NCBI GenBank assembly: GCA_020402745.1
Contig: JADBYZ010000012.1
Coordinates: 1-64,000 of the forward strand
DNA length: 64,000 nt
Origin: Phenylobacterium sp.
Lineage (GTDB): Bacteria > Pseudomonadota > Alphaproteobacteria > Caulobacterales > Caulobacteraceae
Direction: 5' to 3'
The notes under the pieces: generated by a model
What the model was told of the DNA's origin: nothing
The model's database searches: none
Seen by the model: only the letters and a program-made list of their open reading frames with translations
Shown: positions 45,844 through 54,588 of the stretch, one piece after another
Numbering within the stretch: position 1 is the first letter of the stretch
Layout: the number at the start of each line of letters is the position of its first letter
Position numbers and translations under genes: made by a program

Positions 45844-46278
45844 ATGCTCTCCCGGCGATCCCGCTACGCCCTGCGCGCCCTCATTCATCTCGCCCAGCGG
45901 GAGGCGGAGGGGCCCGCCTCCATCGCCGAGATCGCCCGCCTGGCCTCGGCGCCGCGCAAGTTCCTCGAGGCCATCCTCCTGGATCTCAAGAACCACAACC
46001 TGCTGGTGTCCAGCCGGGGCCGGTCCGGGGGCTACCAGCTGGCGACCGCCGCCGAGGCGATCAGCTTCGCCGACGTGATCCGGGCCCTGGATGGCCCGCT
46101 CGCCCTGGCGCCCTGCGCGTCGAAGACCGCCTTTCGCCCCTGCGAGGCCTGTCCGGACGTGGCGACCTGCCCGGTCCATCCGGCCCTGGTCGCCGCGCGG
46201 GAGGCGGTGGCCGCCGTCCTGGAGGGCTGGACCCTGGCCCGGGCGGCCCGCGAGGCGCCGCCCTTCCAGATTTCCTGA
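45844..46278 (+). CDS. Rrf2-family transcriptional regulator
   Basis: The 144-residue protein has the Rrf2 winged helix (MLSRRSRYALRALIHLAQ, ASIAEIARLASAPRKFLEAILLDLKNHNLLVSSRGRSGGYQLA, best seen in RGRSGGYQLA). Four to five Cys lie at residues about 96-115 (CASKTAFRPCEACPDVATC), which could hold an Fe-S cluster as in IscR or NsrR, or sense redox. It is followed after 76 bases by a TauE/SafE sulfur-compound exporter, a pairing that fits control of sulfur metabolism; CymR-type regulators of cysteine synthesis belong to this family. The start at 45844 gives the conserved N-terminus. Confidence 0.92.
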   Translation: MLSRRSRYALRALIHLAQREAEGPASIAEIARLASAPRKFLEAILLDLKNHNLLVSSRGRSGGYQLATAAEAISFADVIRALDGPLALAPCASKTAFRPCEACPDVATCPVHPALVAAREAVAAVLEGWTLARAAREAPPFQIS

Positions 46279-46354
46279 TCGGGTCCGGACTTTTAATCTA
46301 TCGCCCCGCTAGGCATTATCGGGCATTGGCCTTCCTTCCCGAAGGAGTGCGCCC

Positions 46355-47131
46355 GTGGAAGAGTTCCTGCTGTTCGCCCTGGTCGGCTTCCTGGCCCAGG
46401 CCGTCGACGGCGCCCTGGGCATGGCCTACGGCGTCGTGTCCTCCACGGTGCTGTTGAGCGTGGGCGTGCCCCCGGCGACGGCCTCGGCCACCGTCCACGC
46501 GGCGGAGGTCTTCACCACCGCGGCCTCGGCGGGCTCCCACGCCTGGCACCGGAATGTAAACTGGAAGCTGTTCGCCCCCCTCGCGATCGGAGGCTGTGTG
46601 GGCGGCGCCCTGGGCGCCTTCGTGCTCACCAGTATCGACGGGGCCATCCTGAAGCCCTGGATCACCGGCTACCTGGCCCTGATGGGCGGGGTCATCCTCT
46701 GGCGCGCCATCCGCGGCCCGGCCCCGCGCCTCTTTCCGGTGAAGTACAGCGGTCCCCTGGGCTTCTTCGGCGGCCTGTTCGACGCGATTGGCGGCGGCGG
46801 CTGGGGTCCGACAGTGGCCACCGCCATGGTCGGCGCCGGCGGCGATCCCCGCACCAGCATCGGCACCACCAACACCGCCGAGTTCCTTGTCACCTCGACC
46901 ATTTCGGCGACCTTTCTGGCGACCCTGCTGACCGGACACTGGGCCGATGCAGGGGACCTCTCCGACCACGCCACAGCGGTGGCGGGCCTGGTCGCCGGAG
47001 GCCTGGTCTCCGCCCCGCTGGCCGGCCTCATGGTCAAGCTGGCGCCCCAGCGGATCCTGACGGGCGCCGTCGGCGTGCTTGTCGCCTGCCTCGCCGCCTA
47101 CCAGGCCGCCCGCCTCGCCGGCTGGGTCTAG
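46355..47131 (+). CDS. TauE/SafE-family sulfite or organosulfur exporter
   Basis: The 258-residue inner-membrane protein belongs to the DUF81/TauE-SafE family, with about eight hydrophobic segments and the internal repeat typical of the group (QAVDGALGMAYGVVSSTVLLSVGVPPATASATVHAAEVFTT, seen in GALGMAYGVVSSTVLL and ATVHAAEV; and GGLFDAIGGGGWGPTVATAMVGAG). Members export sulfite, sulfoacetate or similar anions. The Rrf2 regulator directly upstream fits a sulfur-linked role. The last four bases overlap the convergent glutathione transferase gene. Confidence 0.92.
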   Translation: MEEFLLFALVGFLAQAVDGALGMAYGVVSSTVLLSVGVPPATASATVHAAEVFTTAASAGSHAWHRNVNWKLFAPLAIGGCVGGALGAFVLTSIDGAILKPWITGYLALMGGVILWRAIRGPAPRLFPVKYSGPLGFFGGLFDAIGGGGWGPTVATAMVGAGGDPRTSIGTTNTAEFLVTSTISATFLATLLTGHWADAGDLSDHATAVAGLVAGGLVSAPLAGLMVKLAPQRILTGAVGVLVACLAAYQAARLAGWV

Positions 47132-47979
47132 AGGACCAGCTTGTCGAAGTCGCTGGCGTCGTGGCGCTCGAGCAGCTGGCTCTCCGGCTTGCCGAAGGGC
47201 CGGTTGACGGCCCGCCCGCGCCTGGCCGCCGGGCGGGCGGCGATGGCGTCGGCCCAGCGGTTGACGTGGACGTACTCGTGGACCTGCAGGAACTCGCCCC
47301 CGCCGTACATCTCGCCCTTGGCCAAGCCGCCGTACCAGGGCCAGATGGCCATGTCGGCGATGGTGAAGTCCGGCCCTGCGATGTACTCGCTCTCAGCCAG
47401 CCGGCGGTCCAGGACGTCCATCTGGCGCTTCACCTCCATGGCGAAACGGTCGATGGCGTATTCGATCTTGACCGGCGCATAGGCGTAGAAGTGGCCGAAG
47501 CCGCCGCCCAGGTAGGGGGCGCTGCCCATCTGCCAGAACAGCCAGGACATGCACTCGGCGCGGGCGGCCGGCTCCGTCGGCAGGAAGGCGCCGAACGTCT
47601 CGGCCAGGTGCACCAGGATGGCGCCGGACTCAAAGACCCGGATCGGCTCGGGCCCGCTGCGGTCCAGGAGGGCCGGGATCTTCGAGTTCGGGTTGATGTC
47701 GACAAAGCCGCTGGAGAACTGGTCGCCCTCGTTGATGCGGATCAGCCAGGCGTCGTACTCGGCGCCGGAATGGCCGAGGGCCAACAGCTCCTCCAGCATC
47801 ACCGTCACCTTCACCCCGTTGGGCGTGCCGAGTGAATAGAGCTGCATCGGGTGGCGTCCCACCGGCAACTCCTTCTCGTGGGTTGCGCCCGCGATCGGTC
47901 GGTTGATGTTGGCGAAGCGGCCGCCATTCTCGCGGTTCCAGATCCAGATCTTCGGCGGGACGTATTCGGCGTCGGACAT
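47128..47979 (-). CDS. YghU-like glutathione S-transferase
   Basis: The 283-residue protein resembles E. coli YghU/YfcG type nu-class glutathione transferases, which use glutathione or glutathionyl disulfides in disulfide reductase reactions. Motifs are the long N-terminal arm ending GRHPMQLYSLGTPNGVKV with the thioredoxin-like start, LIRINEGDQFSSGFVDINPNSKIPALLD (seen in SSGFVDINPNSKIPAL), and a C-terminal helical domain with FTIADMAIWPWYGGLA. The start at 47979 has GAGGGAG a few bases upstream. The coding end overlaps the TauE gene end by 4 bases. Confidence 0.92.
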   Translation of the reverse strand: MSDAEYVPPKIWIWNRENGGRFANINRPIAGATHEKELPVGRHPMQLYSLGTPNGVKVTVMLEELLALGHSGAEYDAWLIRINEGDQFSSGFVDINPNSKIPALLDRSGPEPIRVFESGAILVHLAETFGAFLPTEPAARAECMSWLFWQMGSAPYLGGGFGHFYAYAPVKIEYAIDRFAMEVKRQMDVLDRRLAESEYIAGPDFTIADMAIWPWYGGLAKGEMYGGGEFLQVHEYVHVNRWADAIAARPAARRGRAVNRPFGKPESQLLERHDASDFDKLVL

Positions 47980-48426
47980 CGGGGGCTCCCTCTGGGGGCC
48001 GTTGCGCATCGCGGCGGCCTGCCGGAGCCACAATAGCGGCGCCGGCGCGGTCTCCAAAAGGGGGAACTGATGCCGCTAGCGAGTCAATCTGTCCGGTTTT
48101 CGTAGCTCATGATCTGTCCGCTTCTCGGATAGTGGCCGGGGTCATGCGCGCAAGACCCCGACGGCGGCGCGGCGGCGTCAAGCGGCGAGCGCTTCGCCGC
48201 ACGCGATGAGGGAGCCTTCCAGCGCAGGCCCTCGTCGATACCCGCCCCGTTTCATCAATCGGCCCTCTGCAGAGCCATCCGACAAACCGGATCCCTCACG
48301 AGCTACAAAACTCGGTCAGATCACGAGCTCGCCATATGGCTGCGCTTTGAGGTTGCCTCCTGCGGCGGCGGCGCCAAACTCCGCCGCCAAGAGGAAACCC
48401 TAGGACCGGTCAGGAGTACGACCCCC
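47980..48426. other. Long intergenic region with a near-perfect direct repeat
   Basis: No gene was seen in these 447 bases. Two copies of a 14-base unit, CTGTCCGGTTTTCG (48089-48102) and CTGTCCGCTTCTCG (48114-48127), are spaced by 25 bases and differ at two positions. Tandem short direct repeats of this sort are found at the ends of IS21-like elements, so this could be an isolated insertion-sequence end. Alternatively they could be tandem operators of the monooxygenase gene. The remainder is GC-rich without hairpins followed by T runs. Confidence 0.35.
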
Positions 48427-50244
48427 ATGACGCCCGCCGACGACGCCGCCCCCGTCCGCCCCCTCGACAAGGAGGCCCTGAAGGCCAAGTACCGGGCCGA
48501 ACGCGACAAGCGCCTGCGGGCCGACGGCAATGACCAGTACATCCGGGTGGCCGGGGTCTTCTCCGGCTATCTCGATGATCCCTACACGCCCTTCCAGCCC
48601 CGCGAGCCCAAGACCGACCACGTGGAGTTCGCCTTCATCGGCGGCGGCTTCGCCGGCCTGGTCGCCGGCGCCCGCCTGGTCGAGGCCGGGATCACCGACG
48701 TGCGCATCATCGAGAAGGGCGGCGACTTCGGCGGCACCTGGTACTGGAACCGCTATCCCGGCGCCCAGTGCGACACCGCCTCGATGATCTACATGCCCCT
48801 CCTGGAGGAGACCGGGCATATCCCGCGGGAGAAGTACGCCCACGCCCCCGAGATTCTCGAGCAGTGCCAGCGCATCGGCCGCAAGTACAACCTCTACGAC
48901 AACGCCCTCTTCCACACCGAGGTCAAGGACCTGACCTGGGACGAGGAGAACGACGTCTGGATCATCACCACCAACCGCGACGACCGCTTCACTGCGCGCT
49001 TCCTGGGCTCCGGCACCGGCCCCCTCCACGTGCCCAAGCTGCCGGGCATCCCGGGCATTGAGAGCTTCAAGGGGCATTCCTTCCACACCAGTCGCTGGGA
49101 CTATGGCTACACCGGCGGCGACCCCCTCGGCGCGCCGCTTTCGAAGCTTGGCGACAAGCGGGTGGCCATCATCGGCACGGGCGCGACGGCGGTGCAGTGC
49201 GTCCCGCACCTCGCCAGGGCCTGCAAGGAACTGCTGGTCTTCCAGCGCACGCCCTCCTCGGTGGACGTGCGGGCCAACGCCCCTATCGACCCGGAATGGT
49301 TCGCCTCCATCGCCACCCCCGGCTGGCAGCAGCGCTGGCTGGAGAACTTCACCGAGAACCAGGCCGGCGGCGGCGCCGAGGAGGACCTGGTCCAGGACGG
49401 CTGGACCGACCTGTCCCGCCGCATCCGCGAGAAGATGAAGACCATCCCGCCCGGGCAATTGAGCCCCCAGACCATGCTGGCGGCCTTCGAAGACTCCGAC
49501 TTCGAGAAGATGGAGGAAATCCGCGCTCGGGTGGACTCCATTGTCGCCGACACCAAGGCCGCCCAGGACCTCAAGGCCTGGTACCGCCAGCTCTGCAAGC
49601 GGCCATGCTTCCATGACGCCTACCTGCAGGCCTTCAACGAACCCTACACCCGCCTCATCGACACCGACGGCAAGGGCGTGGAGCGGATCACGGAGACCGG
49701 CGTCGTCGTGGCGGGCGTGGAGTATCCCGTCGACTGCATCATCTACGCCTCGGGCTTCGAGGTCGGCACCGATTACACCCGGCGCACCGGCTTCGACCTG
49801 ACGGGCGTGTATGGGCTGAAGCTGTCGCAGGCCTGGTCGGACGGCATGCGCTCCCTGCACGGCCTGCACGTCCGGGGCTTCCCCAACGCCTTCTTCGTCC
49901 AGCCGACACAGGGCGCGAACCTGATCTCCAACGTCCCCCACAACCTCACGGACTCCGGGCGCACCATCGCCACGGTGGTGGCCGAGGCCAGGCGCCGGGG
50001 CGCGACGCGGGTGGAGGTCACGCAAGAGGCCCAGGACGCCTGGGTGGCCCTGCTGCTGACCGGCCCGGGACGGATGATGATGGGCTCTTCGGACTGCACT
50101 CCCGGCTACTACAACAATGAGGGCCAGCCCCTGGGGCCGGGCGCGAAGTACAATGTCGGCTATCCCGCAGGCGCCAGCGCCTTTTTCCGCTACATCGACG
50201 GCTGGCGGAAGTCCGGGACGTTCGAGGGCCTGGCGTTCGCCTGA
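48427..50244 (+). CDS. Baeyer-Villiger monooxygenase (flavin-containing)
   Basis: The 605-residue flavoprotein inserts oxygen next to ketones, forming esters or lactones. It has an FAD motif [19 protein letters not shown] near residue 70, the Baeyer-Villiger fingerprint [13 protein letters not shown] near 214 (matching FxGxxxHxxxWD), and an NADPH motif [12 protein letters not shown] near 250. An N-terminal extension of about 65 residues precedes the first Rossmann fold, as in cyclopentadecanone-type enzymes. It is the first of three co-directed genes with a lipase and an epoxide hydrolase-like gene downstream, which suggests use of cyclic ketones or terpenes. Confidence 0.93.
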   Translation: MTPADDAAPVRPLDKEALKAKYRAERDKRLRADGNDQYIRVAGVFSGYLDDPYTPFQPREPKTDHVEFAFIGGGFAGLVAGARLVEAGITDVRIIEKGGDFGGTWYWNRYPGAQCDTASMIYMPLLEETGHIPREKYAHAPEILEQCQRIGRKYNLYDNALFHTEVKDLTWDEENDVWIITTNRDDRFTARFLGSGTGPLHVPKLPGIPGIESFKGHSFHTSRWDYGYTGGDPLGAPLSKLGDKRVAIIGTGATAVQCVPHLARACKELLVFQRTPSSVDVRANAPIDPEWFASIATPGWQQRWLENFTENQAGGGAEEDLVQDGWTDLSRRIREKMKTIPPGQLSPQTMLAAFEDSDFEKMEEIRARVDSIVADTKAAQDLKAWYRQLCKRPCFHDAYLQAFNEPYTRLIDTDGKGVERITETGVVVAGVEYPVDCIIYASGFEVGTDYTRRTGFDLTGVYGLKLSQAWSDGMRSLHGLHVRGFPNAFFVQPTQGANLISNVPHNLTDSGRTIATVVAEARRRGATRVEVTQEAQDAWVALLLTGPGRMMMGSSDCTPGYYNNEGQPLGPGAKYNVGYPAGASAFFRYIDGWRKSGTFEGLAFA

Positions 50245-50288
50245 GGCTCGCCGCCGATCGCCCTGACACCCTTCTCCCGGAGTTCCCG

Positions 50289-51500
50289 ATGCGTCTCTTC
50301 GCGGTCCTCGCCCTCGCCGCCATCCTGGCCGGCCCCGCGGCTGCGTCCTCCCTGCAGGGGGATGGCGGCGTGCCGGACTTCTACGCCGGGTCCGGCAAGG
50401 TGAAGGGCAAGCCCGGAAAGCTCCTGCGCCAGGAGCCCCTGGCCCCGTCTATCGTGCTGGACGGCGCCGCCTCGGGCGCGCGCATCCTCTACACCTCGAC
50501 GGAGGGTCTGGGGGGCAAGGACAGGGTGGTGGTCTCCGGCGCGGTCTTCCTTCCCAAGGGCGAGGCGCCCAAGGGGGGCTGGCCCCTCCTGGCCTGGGCG
50601 CACGGCACGGTGGGTGTGGCCGATATCTGCGCCCCGTCCTTTGCCGGCCGCAGCTCGCGGGACAAGACCTATCTCGGCTACTGGCTGTCGAAGGGCTATG
50701 CGGTCGTGGCCAGCGACTACCAGGGCCTGGGCGTCCCGGGCGGCCATCCCTACCTCGCCACCCGGCCCGCAGCCTACAGCATGCTGGATTCCGTCCGGGC
50801 CGTGCAGAAGGGGGGCTTCCCGGTCTCCCGCAAGGTGGTCCTGATCGGCCAGTCGCAGGGCGGCGGCGCGGCCTTCGCCACCGCCGGCTACGCCGCCTCC
50901 TACGCCCCCGAGCTCGATATCCGCGGCACGGTGGCCACCGGTACGCCCTACTTCTCGCCTGAGGCCCAGGCCGCCCTCCAGGCTGCCCGCCCGCGGGACG
51001 CCGTCGACCCGACCCTGGGCTACAACTTCCTGATCCACAGCCTGCTGGAGCAGATCGATCCCGGCTTCCGGGTCGAGGACTATGTCACCGACGCGGCCCT
51101 GCCCCTGGCGCGCTCAGTCGCCACCACCTGCTTTGGCGAGCTGGCCGGCGCGGTCGTGCGCGGCGGCTGGACCTTCAACCGCGCCTACAAGGCCGACCCT
51201 GCGGATCGCATGCTGCCGGCCTACGCCCTGATGGGCTATCCGACCCTGAGGGTCCCCACGCCCGTCTTCATGGGTACGGGGGGCGCCGACCGCGACGTGC
51301 CGCCCGGCATGCAGCTCAGCCTCGCCGCCGACGCCTGCAAGGCCGGGACGGTGATCCAGTCCCACCTCTATCCGGGGCTTGATCACTCAGGCGCCGTAAA
51401 CGGTTCGACCCGGGAGTCCTCCGCCTTCGTGGAAGCGGTCTTCGACGGCAAGCCGGTGGCGGGCAACTGCAAGGCCCTGCCGACCCTGCCCGCCACCTGA
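50289..51500 (+). CDS. Secreted lipase/esterase of alpha/beta fold
   Basis: The 403-residue protein has an N-terminal signal (MRLFAVLALAAILAGPAAASS) and the secretory lipase-like core with nucleophile elbow LIGQSQGGGAAFATAGY near residue 190. LAWAHGTVGVADICAPS near 100 fits the oxyanion region, and GLDHSG near the C-terminus contains the probable catalytic His. It is periplasmic or secreted. The preceding gene makes lactones or esters, so an ester-cleaving partner is a reasonable guess, but the Baeyer-Villiger enzyme is cytoplasmic and this one is exported, which weakens a direct metabolic link. Confidence 0.88.
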   Translation: MRLFAVLALAAILAGPAAASSLQGDGGVPDFYAGSGKVKGKPGKLLRQEPLAPSIVLDGAASGARILYTSTEGLGGKDRVVVSGAVFLPKGEAPKGGWPLLAWAHGTVGVADICAPSFAGRSSRDKTYLGYWLSKGYAVVASDYQGLGVPGGHPYLATRPAAYSMLDSVRAVQKGGFPVSRKVVLIGQSQGGGAAFATAGYAASYAPELDIRGTVATGTPYFSPEAQAALQAARPRDAVDPTLGYNFLIHSLLEQIDPGFRVEDYVTDAALPLARSVATTCFGELAGAVVRGGWTFNRAYKADPADRMLPAYALMGYPTLRVPTPVFMGTGGADRDVPPGMQLSLAADACKAGTVIQSHLYPGLDHSGAVNGSTRESSAFVEAVFDGKPVAGNCKALPTLPAT

Positions 51501-51521
51501 TCCGTCCGTCGAGGAGCCCTC

Positions 51522-51893
51522 ATGTCCGCCGCCGCCCATACCGTCCGGGACTTCATCGACGCCTGGCCCCGCCTGGATCCGGACGAGTTGGCCGGCTGGT
51601 TCACCGAGGATGGCGTCTACCACAACATGCCCTCCGGCCCGGTCCAGGGTCGGGAGACGATCCGCGGCTTCATCGCCGGATTCATCCGCCCCTGGGCCGA
51701 GACCCGCTGGGAGGTCGTGTCCCTCATCGCCGACGGCGACACCGTCATCGCCGAGCGGGTGGACCGCATCCGGGTGGGCGAAAAGTGGATCGAGCTGCCC
51801 TGCTGCGGCGTCTTCCACCTGAGGGACGGCAAGATCGCCCTCTGGAAGGACTATTTCGACCTGTCGACCTACACCCGCGCCCTGGCGGGGTAG
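51522..51893 (+). CDS. Limonene-1,2-epoxide hydrolase-like protein
   Basis: The 123-residue protein has the cystatin-like fold of the limonene epoxide hydrolase/SnoaL group. The catalytic Asp-Arg-Asp arrangement known from the Rhodococcus enzyme is recognisable: ERVDRIRVG (Arg and Asp near residues 70-72) and WKDYFDLSTY (second Asp near 113), along with YHNMPSGPVQGRETI near 30. Its length is shorter than the Rhodococcus protein (about 149) at the N-terminus. The gene follows the lipase gene by 21 bases and is the third of the monooxygenase-lipase-hydrolase run. A terpenoid epoxide or steroid isomerase-like substrate is possible. Confidence 0.75.
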   Translation: MSAAAHTVRDFIDAWPRLDPDELAGWFTEDGVYHNMPSGPVQGRETIRGFIAGFIRPWAETRWEVVSLIADGDTVIAERVDRIRVGEKWIELPCCGVFHLRDGKIALWKDYFDLSTYTRALAG

Positions 51894-52049
51894 GGGCGCC
51901 GATCCCTCCGGCGAAGCGATCCCGGAAGCGGCGGTGAATGGCAGGTCACCGCTCCTGATTACGCACAATCCTCGGGACTTCCGGCGGGTGGATGTGAATT
52001 TTGGCGTAAGGGTCATCACCCCGGGCGCCTTCGTGAAGGAAATGTGGTC

Positions 52050-52295
52050 ATGAGCAAGACCTCCTACCCCCTCAAACTCCCGCAATCGATCAAGGCGGCT
52101 GCAGCTCGCCTGGCGAAGGAAGATGGGGTCTCCCTGAACCAGTGGATCGCCGTGGCGGTGGCGGAAAAGGTGGGCGTCACGGAGACGGCCGCCGAGTTCC
52201 TGCAGCGGAAGGCCGAGGGCGCCCAGCCCTCAGACCTCCTCGTCTTCCTCGATCGCGCCGCAGACGAGGCGCCCTCGCCTGAGGATGAGTTTTGA
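52050..52295 (+). CDS. HicB/RHH-type antitoxin-like protein without a toxin
   Basis: The 81-residue protein starts MSKTSYPLKLPQSIKAAAARLAKEDGVSLNQWIAVAVAEKVG. The pattern of a beta strand followed by two helices and SLNQWIAVAVAEK is that of ribbon-helix-helix DNA-binding proteins such as HicB-like antitoxins. The ATG at 52050 was preferred over the GTG at 52044 for spacing from AAGGA. No small toxin gene lies on either side (the neighbours are an epoxide hydrolase-like gene and the convergent malate synthase), so it is an orphan or a stand-alone regulator. Confidence 0.75.
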   Translation: MSKTSYPLKLPQSIKAAAARLAKEDGVSLNQWIAVAVAEKVGVTETAAEFLQRKAEGAQPSDLLVFLDRAADEAPSPEDEF

Positions 52296-52326
52296 CTGTC
52301 GACTGACGTCGTCCCAGTCCTCCGCC

Positions 52327-54471
52327 TCACCCCGCCAGCTGGGCCTTCCGCTCGCGGCGACGGCGGGTCAGGACGTGCTCGGTATAGCCGTTGGGCTGGG
52401 CCCGGCCTTCGAAGACCAGCTCCAGGGCCGCCTGGAAGGCGACGCTCTCCGGATGGCCGGCCATGGGCGAATAGGCCGCATCGCCGGCGTTCTGGCCGTC
52501 CACCACCGCCGCCATCCGGGCGAAGGTCTCGCGGACCTGGGCCTCGGTGCAGACCCCATGATGCAGCCAGTTGGCGATGTGCTGGCTGGAGATCCGCAGG
52601 GTGGCGCGGTCCTCCATCAGGCCCACGTCATGGATGTCCGGCACCTTGGAGCAGCCGACGCCATGGTCGATCCAGCGCACCACATAGCCGAGGATGCCCT
52701 GGGCGTTATTGTCCAGCTCCTGCCGCACCTCCTCGGGGCTCCAGTTGGAGCGGGCGAGGGGCGGGGTCAGGAGGGCGTCCAGCCCCGTGCGCGGGCCGCC
52801 GGCCAGGCTGGCCTGAAGGGCAGGCACGTCCACCTCGTGATAATGCAGGGCGTGCAGGGTGGCGGCGGTGGGCGAGGGGACCCAGGCGGTGTTGGCGCCG
52901 GCCTTCGGATGCCCGACCTTGGCGGCCAGCATGTCCTTCATCATGTCCGGCGCGGCCCACATGCCCTTGCCGATCTGCGCCCGGCCCGGGAAGCCGGCGG
53001 CGAGGCCGATCTCGACGTTCCGCTTTTCGTAGGCGGCCAGCCAGCCCTCGGCCTTCATGGCGTCCTTGCGGACCATGGGGCCGGCCTCCATGGCCGTGTG
53101 GATCTCGTCGCCCGTCCGGTCCAGGAAGCCGGTGTTGATGAAGACGATCCGGTCCTTCGCGGCGGCGATGCAGGCGGCGAGGTTGGCGCTGGTCCGGCGC
53201 TCCTCGTCCATGATGCCCATCTTCACCGTGTTGCGGGCCAGGCTGAGGGCGTCCTCCACCTGGTCGAACAGGCTCACCGCCAGGGCGACCTCGTCCGGCC
53301 CGTGCATCTTGGGCTTCACCACATAGACCGAGCCGGCCGGGCTGTTGCGGCGCGCGCCCTTCAGGTCGTGCAGGGCGGCGGTCACCGTGACCAGGGCGTC
53401 GACGGCGGACTCATAGACCGGCGCCCCATCCAGGGTGACCATGTCCGTCAGCATGTGGTGGCCGACATTGCGCACCAGCAGCAGGGACCGACCGCGCAGC
53501 ACGGCCTCGCCGCCGCCGGGGGCGGAATAGCGCCGGTCCTCATCCAGCCGGCGGGTCTCTGTACGTCCGCCCTTCTCGAAGGAGGCCGTCAGGTCGCCGC
53601 GCATCAGGCCCAGCCAGTTGCGATAGACGCCGGTCTTGTCCTCGGCGTCCACGGCGGCCACCGAGTCCTCGCAGTCCTGGATGGCGGTCAGGGCGGACTC
53701 CATCAGGACGTCCGCCACCCCCGCCGTATCGTCCTTGCCGACGTTGTGGCTCCGGTCGACCTGAATCTCCAGGTGCAGGCCGTTGTGGCGCAGCAGCACC
53801 GCGGTGGGCGCAGCGGCGTCGCCCCGCCAGCCCGCCAGCTGGGTGGGATCGGCCAGGCTCGCCTTGGCTCCCGAGGCCAGGCTCACCGACAGGGCGTCGC
53901 CCGCAATGGCGTAGCCGGCGGCGTCGGCGTGGGAGGCGCCGGCCAGGGGTGCGGCGCGGTCCAGCACGCCCCGGGCGTAGGCGATCACCTTGGCCCCCCG
54001 GGCCGGGTCATAGCCCTTGCCCCCCGTCGGCGGCTCCAGGGCGTCGGTGCCGTAGAGGGCGTCATACAGGCTGCCCCAGCGGGCGTTGGCGGCGTTCAGG
54101 GCGTACCGGCCGTTCGAAACGGGCACGACCAGCTGGGGTCCGGCGATGCTGGCGATCTCGGGGTCGACATTCGCGGTCCCGAGGGTGAAGGGGCCGGGCT
54201 CAGGCAGGAGGTAGCCGATCCGCGTCAAGAACTCGGTCTGGGCGGCGAGGTCGAAGGGCTGGCCCTTGCGCGCCTTCCACCAGGCGTCGATTTGGGCCTG
54301 CAGGGCGTCACGGCGTTCCAAGAGGGCGCGGTTGCGCGGCTGGAAGTCCTTGAGGAGGGCTTCGAGGGCGGCCCAGAACCGGGCCGGCTCCACGCCCGTC
54401 CCGGGCAGGAGTTCCGTTTCCACGAAGGCGTGGAGGAGATCTGCGACGGCGAGGGAGGAGCTGACCTGCAT
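52327..54471 (-). CDS. glcB: Malate synthase G
   Basis: Malate synthase G condenses glyoxylate and acetyl-CoA to malate, the second step of the glyoxylate shunt. The 714-residue size fits isoform G. Motifs include [21 protein letters not shown] near residue 270 (described as two parts), the C-terminal [30 protein letters not shown] region (visible in [17 protein letters not shown]) and [14 protein letters not shown]. The start at 54471 gives [16 protein letters not shown]; upstream the frame is open but without resemblance. It lies 117 bases downstream of the ScfR-like regulator gene in the same direction, and the isocitrate lyase gene is divergent beyond it. Confidence 0.95.
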   Translation of the reverse strand: MQVSSSLAVADLLHAFVETELLPGTGVEPARFWAALEALLKDFQPRNRALLERRDALQAQIDAWWKARKGQPFDLAAQTEFLTRIGYLLPEPGPFTLGTANVDPEIASIAGPQLVVPVSNGRYALNAANARWGSLYDALYGTDALEPPTGGKGYDPARGAKVIAYARGVLDRAAPLAGASHADAAGYAIAGDALSVSLASGAKASLADPTQLAGWRGDAAAPTAVLLRHNGLHLEIQVDRSHNVGKDDTAGVADVLMESALTAIQDCEDSVAAVDAEDKTGVYRNWLGLMRGDLTASFEKGGRTETRRLDEDRRYSAPGGGEAVLRGRSLLLVRNVGHHMLTDMVTLDGAPVYESAVDALVTVTAALHDLKGARRNSPAGSVYVVKPKMHGPDEVALAVSLFDQVEDALSLARNTVKMGIMDEERRTSANLAACIAAAKDRIVFINTGFLDRTGDEIHTAMEAGPMVRKDAMKAEGWLAAYEKRNVEIGLAAGFPGRAQIGKGMWAAPDMMKDMLAAKVGHPKAGANTAWVPSPTAATLHALHYHEVDVPALQASLAGGPRTGLDALLTPPLARSNWSPEEVRQELDNNAQGILGYVVRWIDHGVGCSKVPDIHDVGLMEDRATLRISSQHIANWLHHGVCTEAQVRETFARMAAVVDGQNAGDAAYSPMAGHPESVAFQAALELVFEGRAQPNGYTEHVLTRRRRERKAQLAG

Positions 54472-54588
54472 GACGTACCGACCTTTCAGAACCCGTCGCC
54501 GGCGGGCGTCCGGGTGCGGCTGCAAAGCCTGCCGCAGCGGCGCTGCCATACTCCGCGCGGGGCGGCGCTTCAATGGGGTCGGGCGGCC

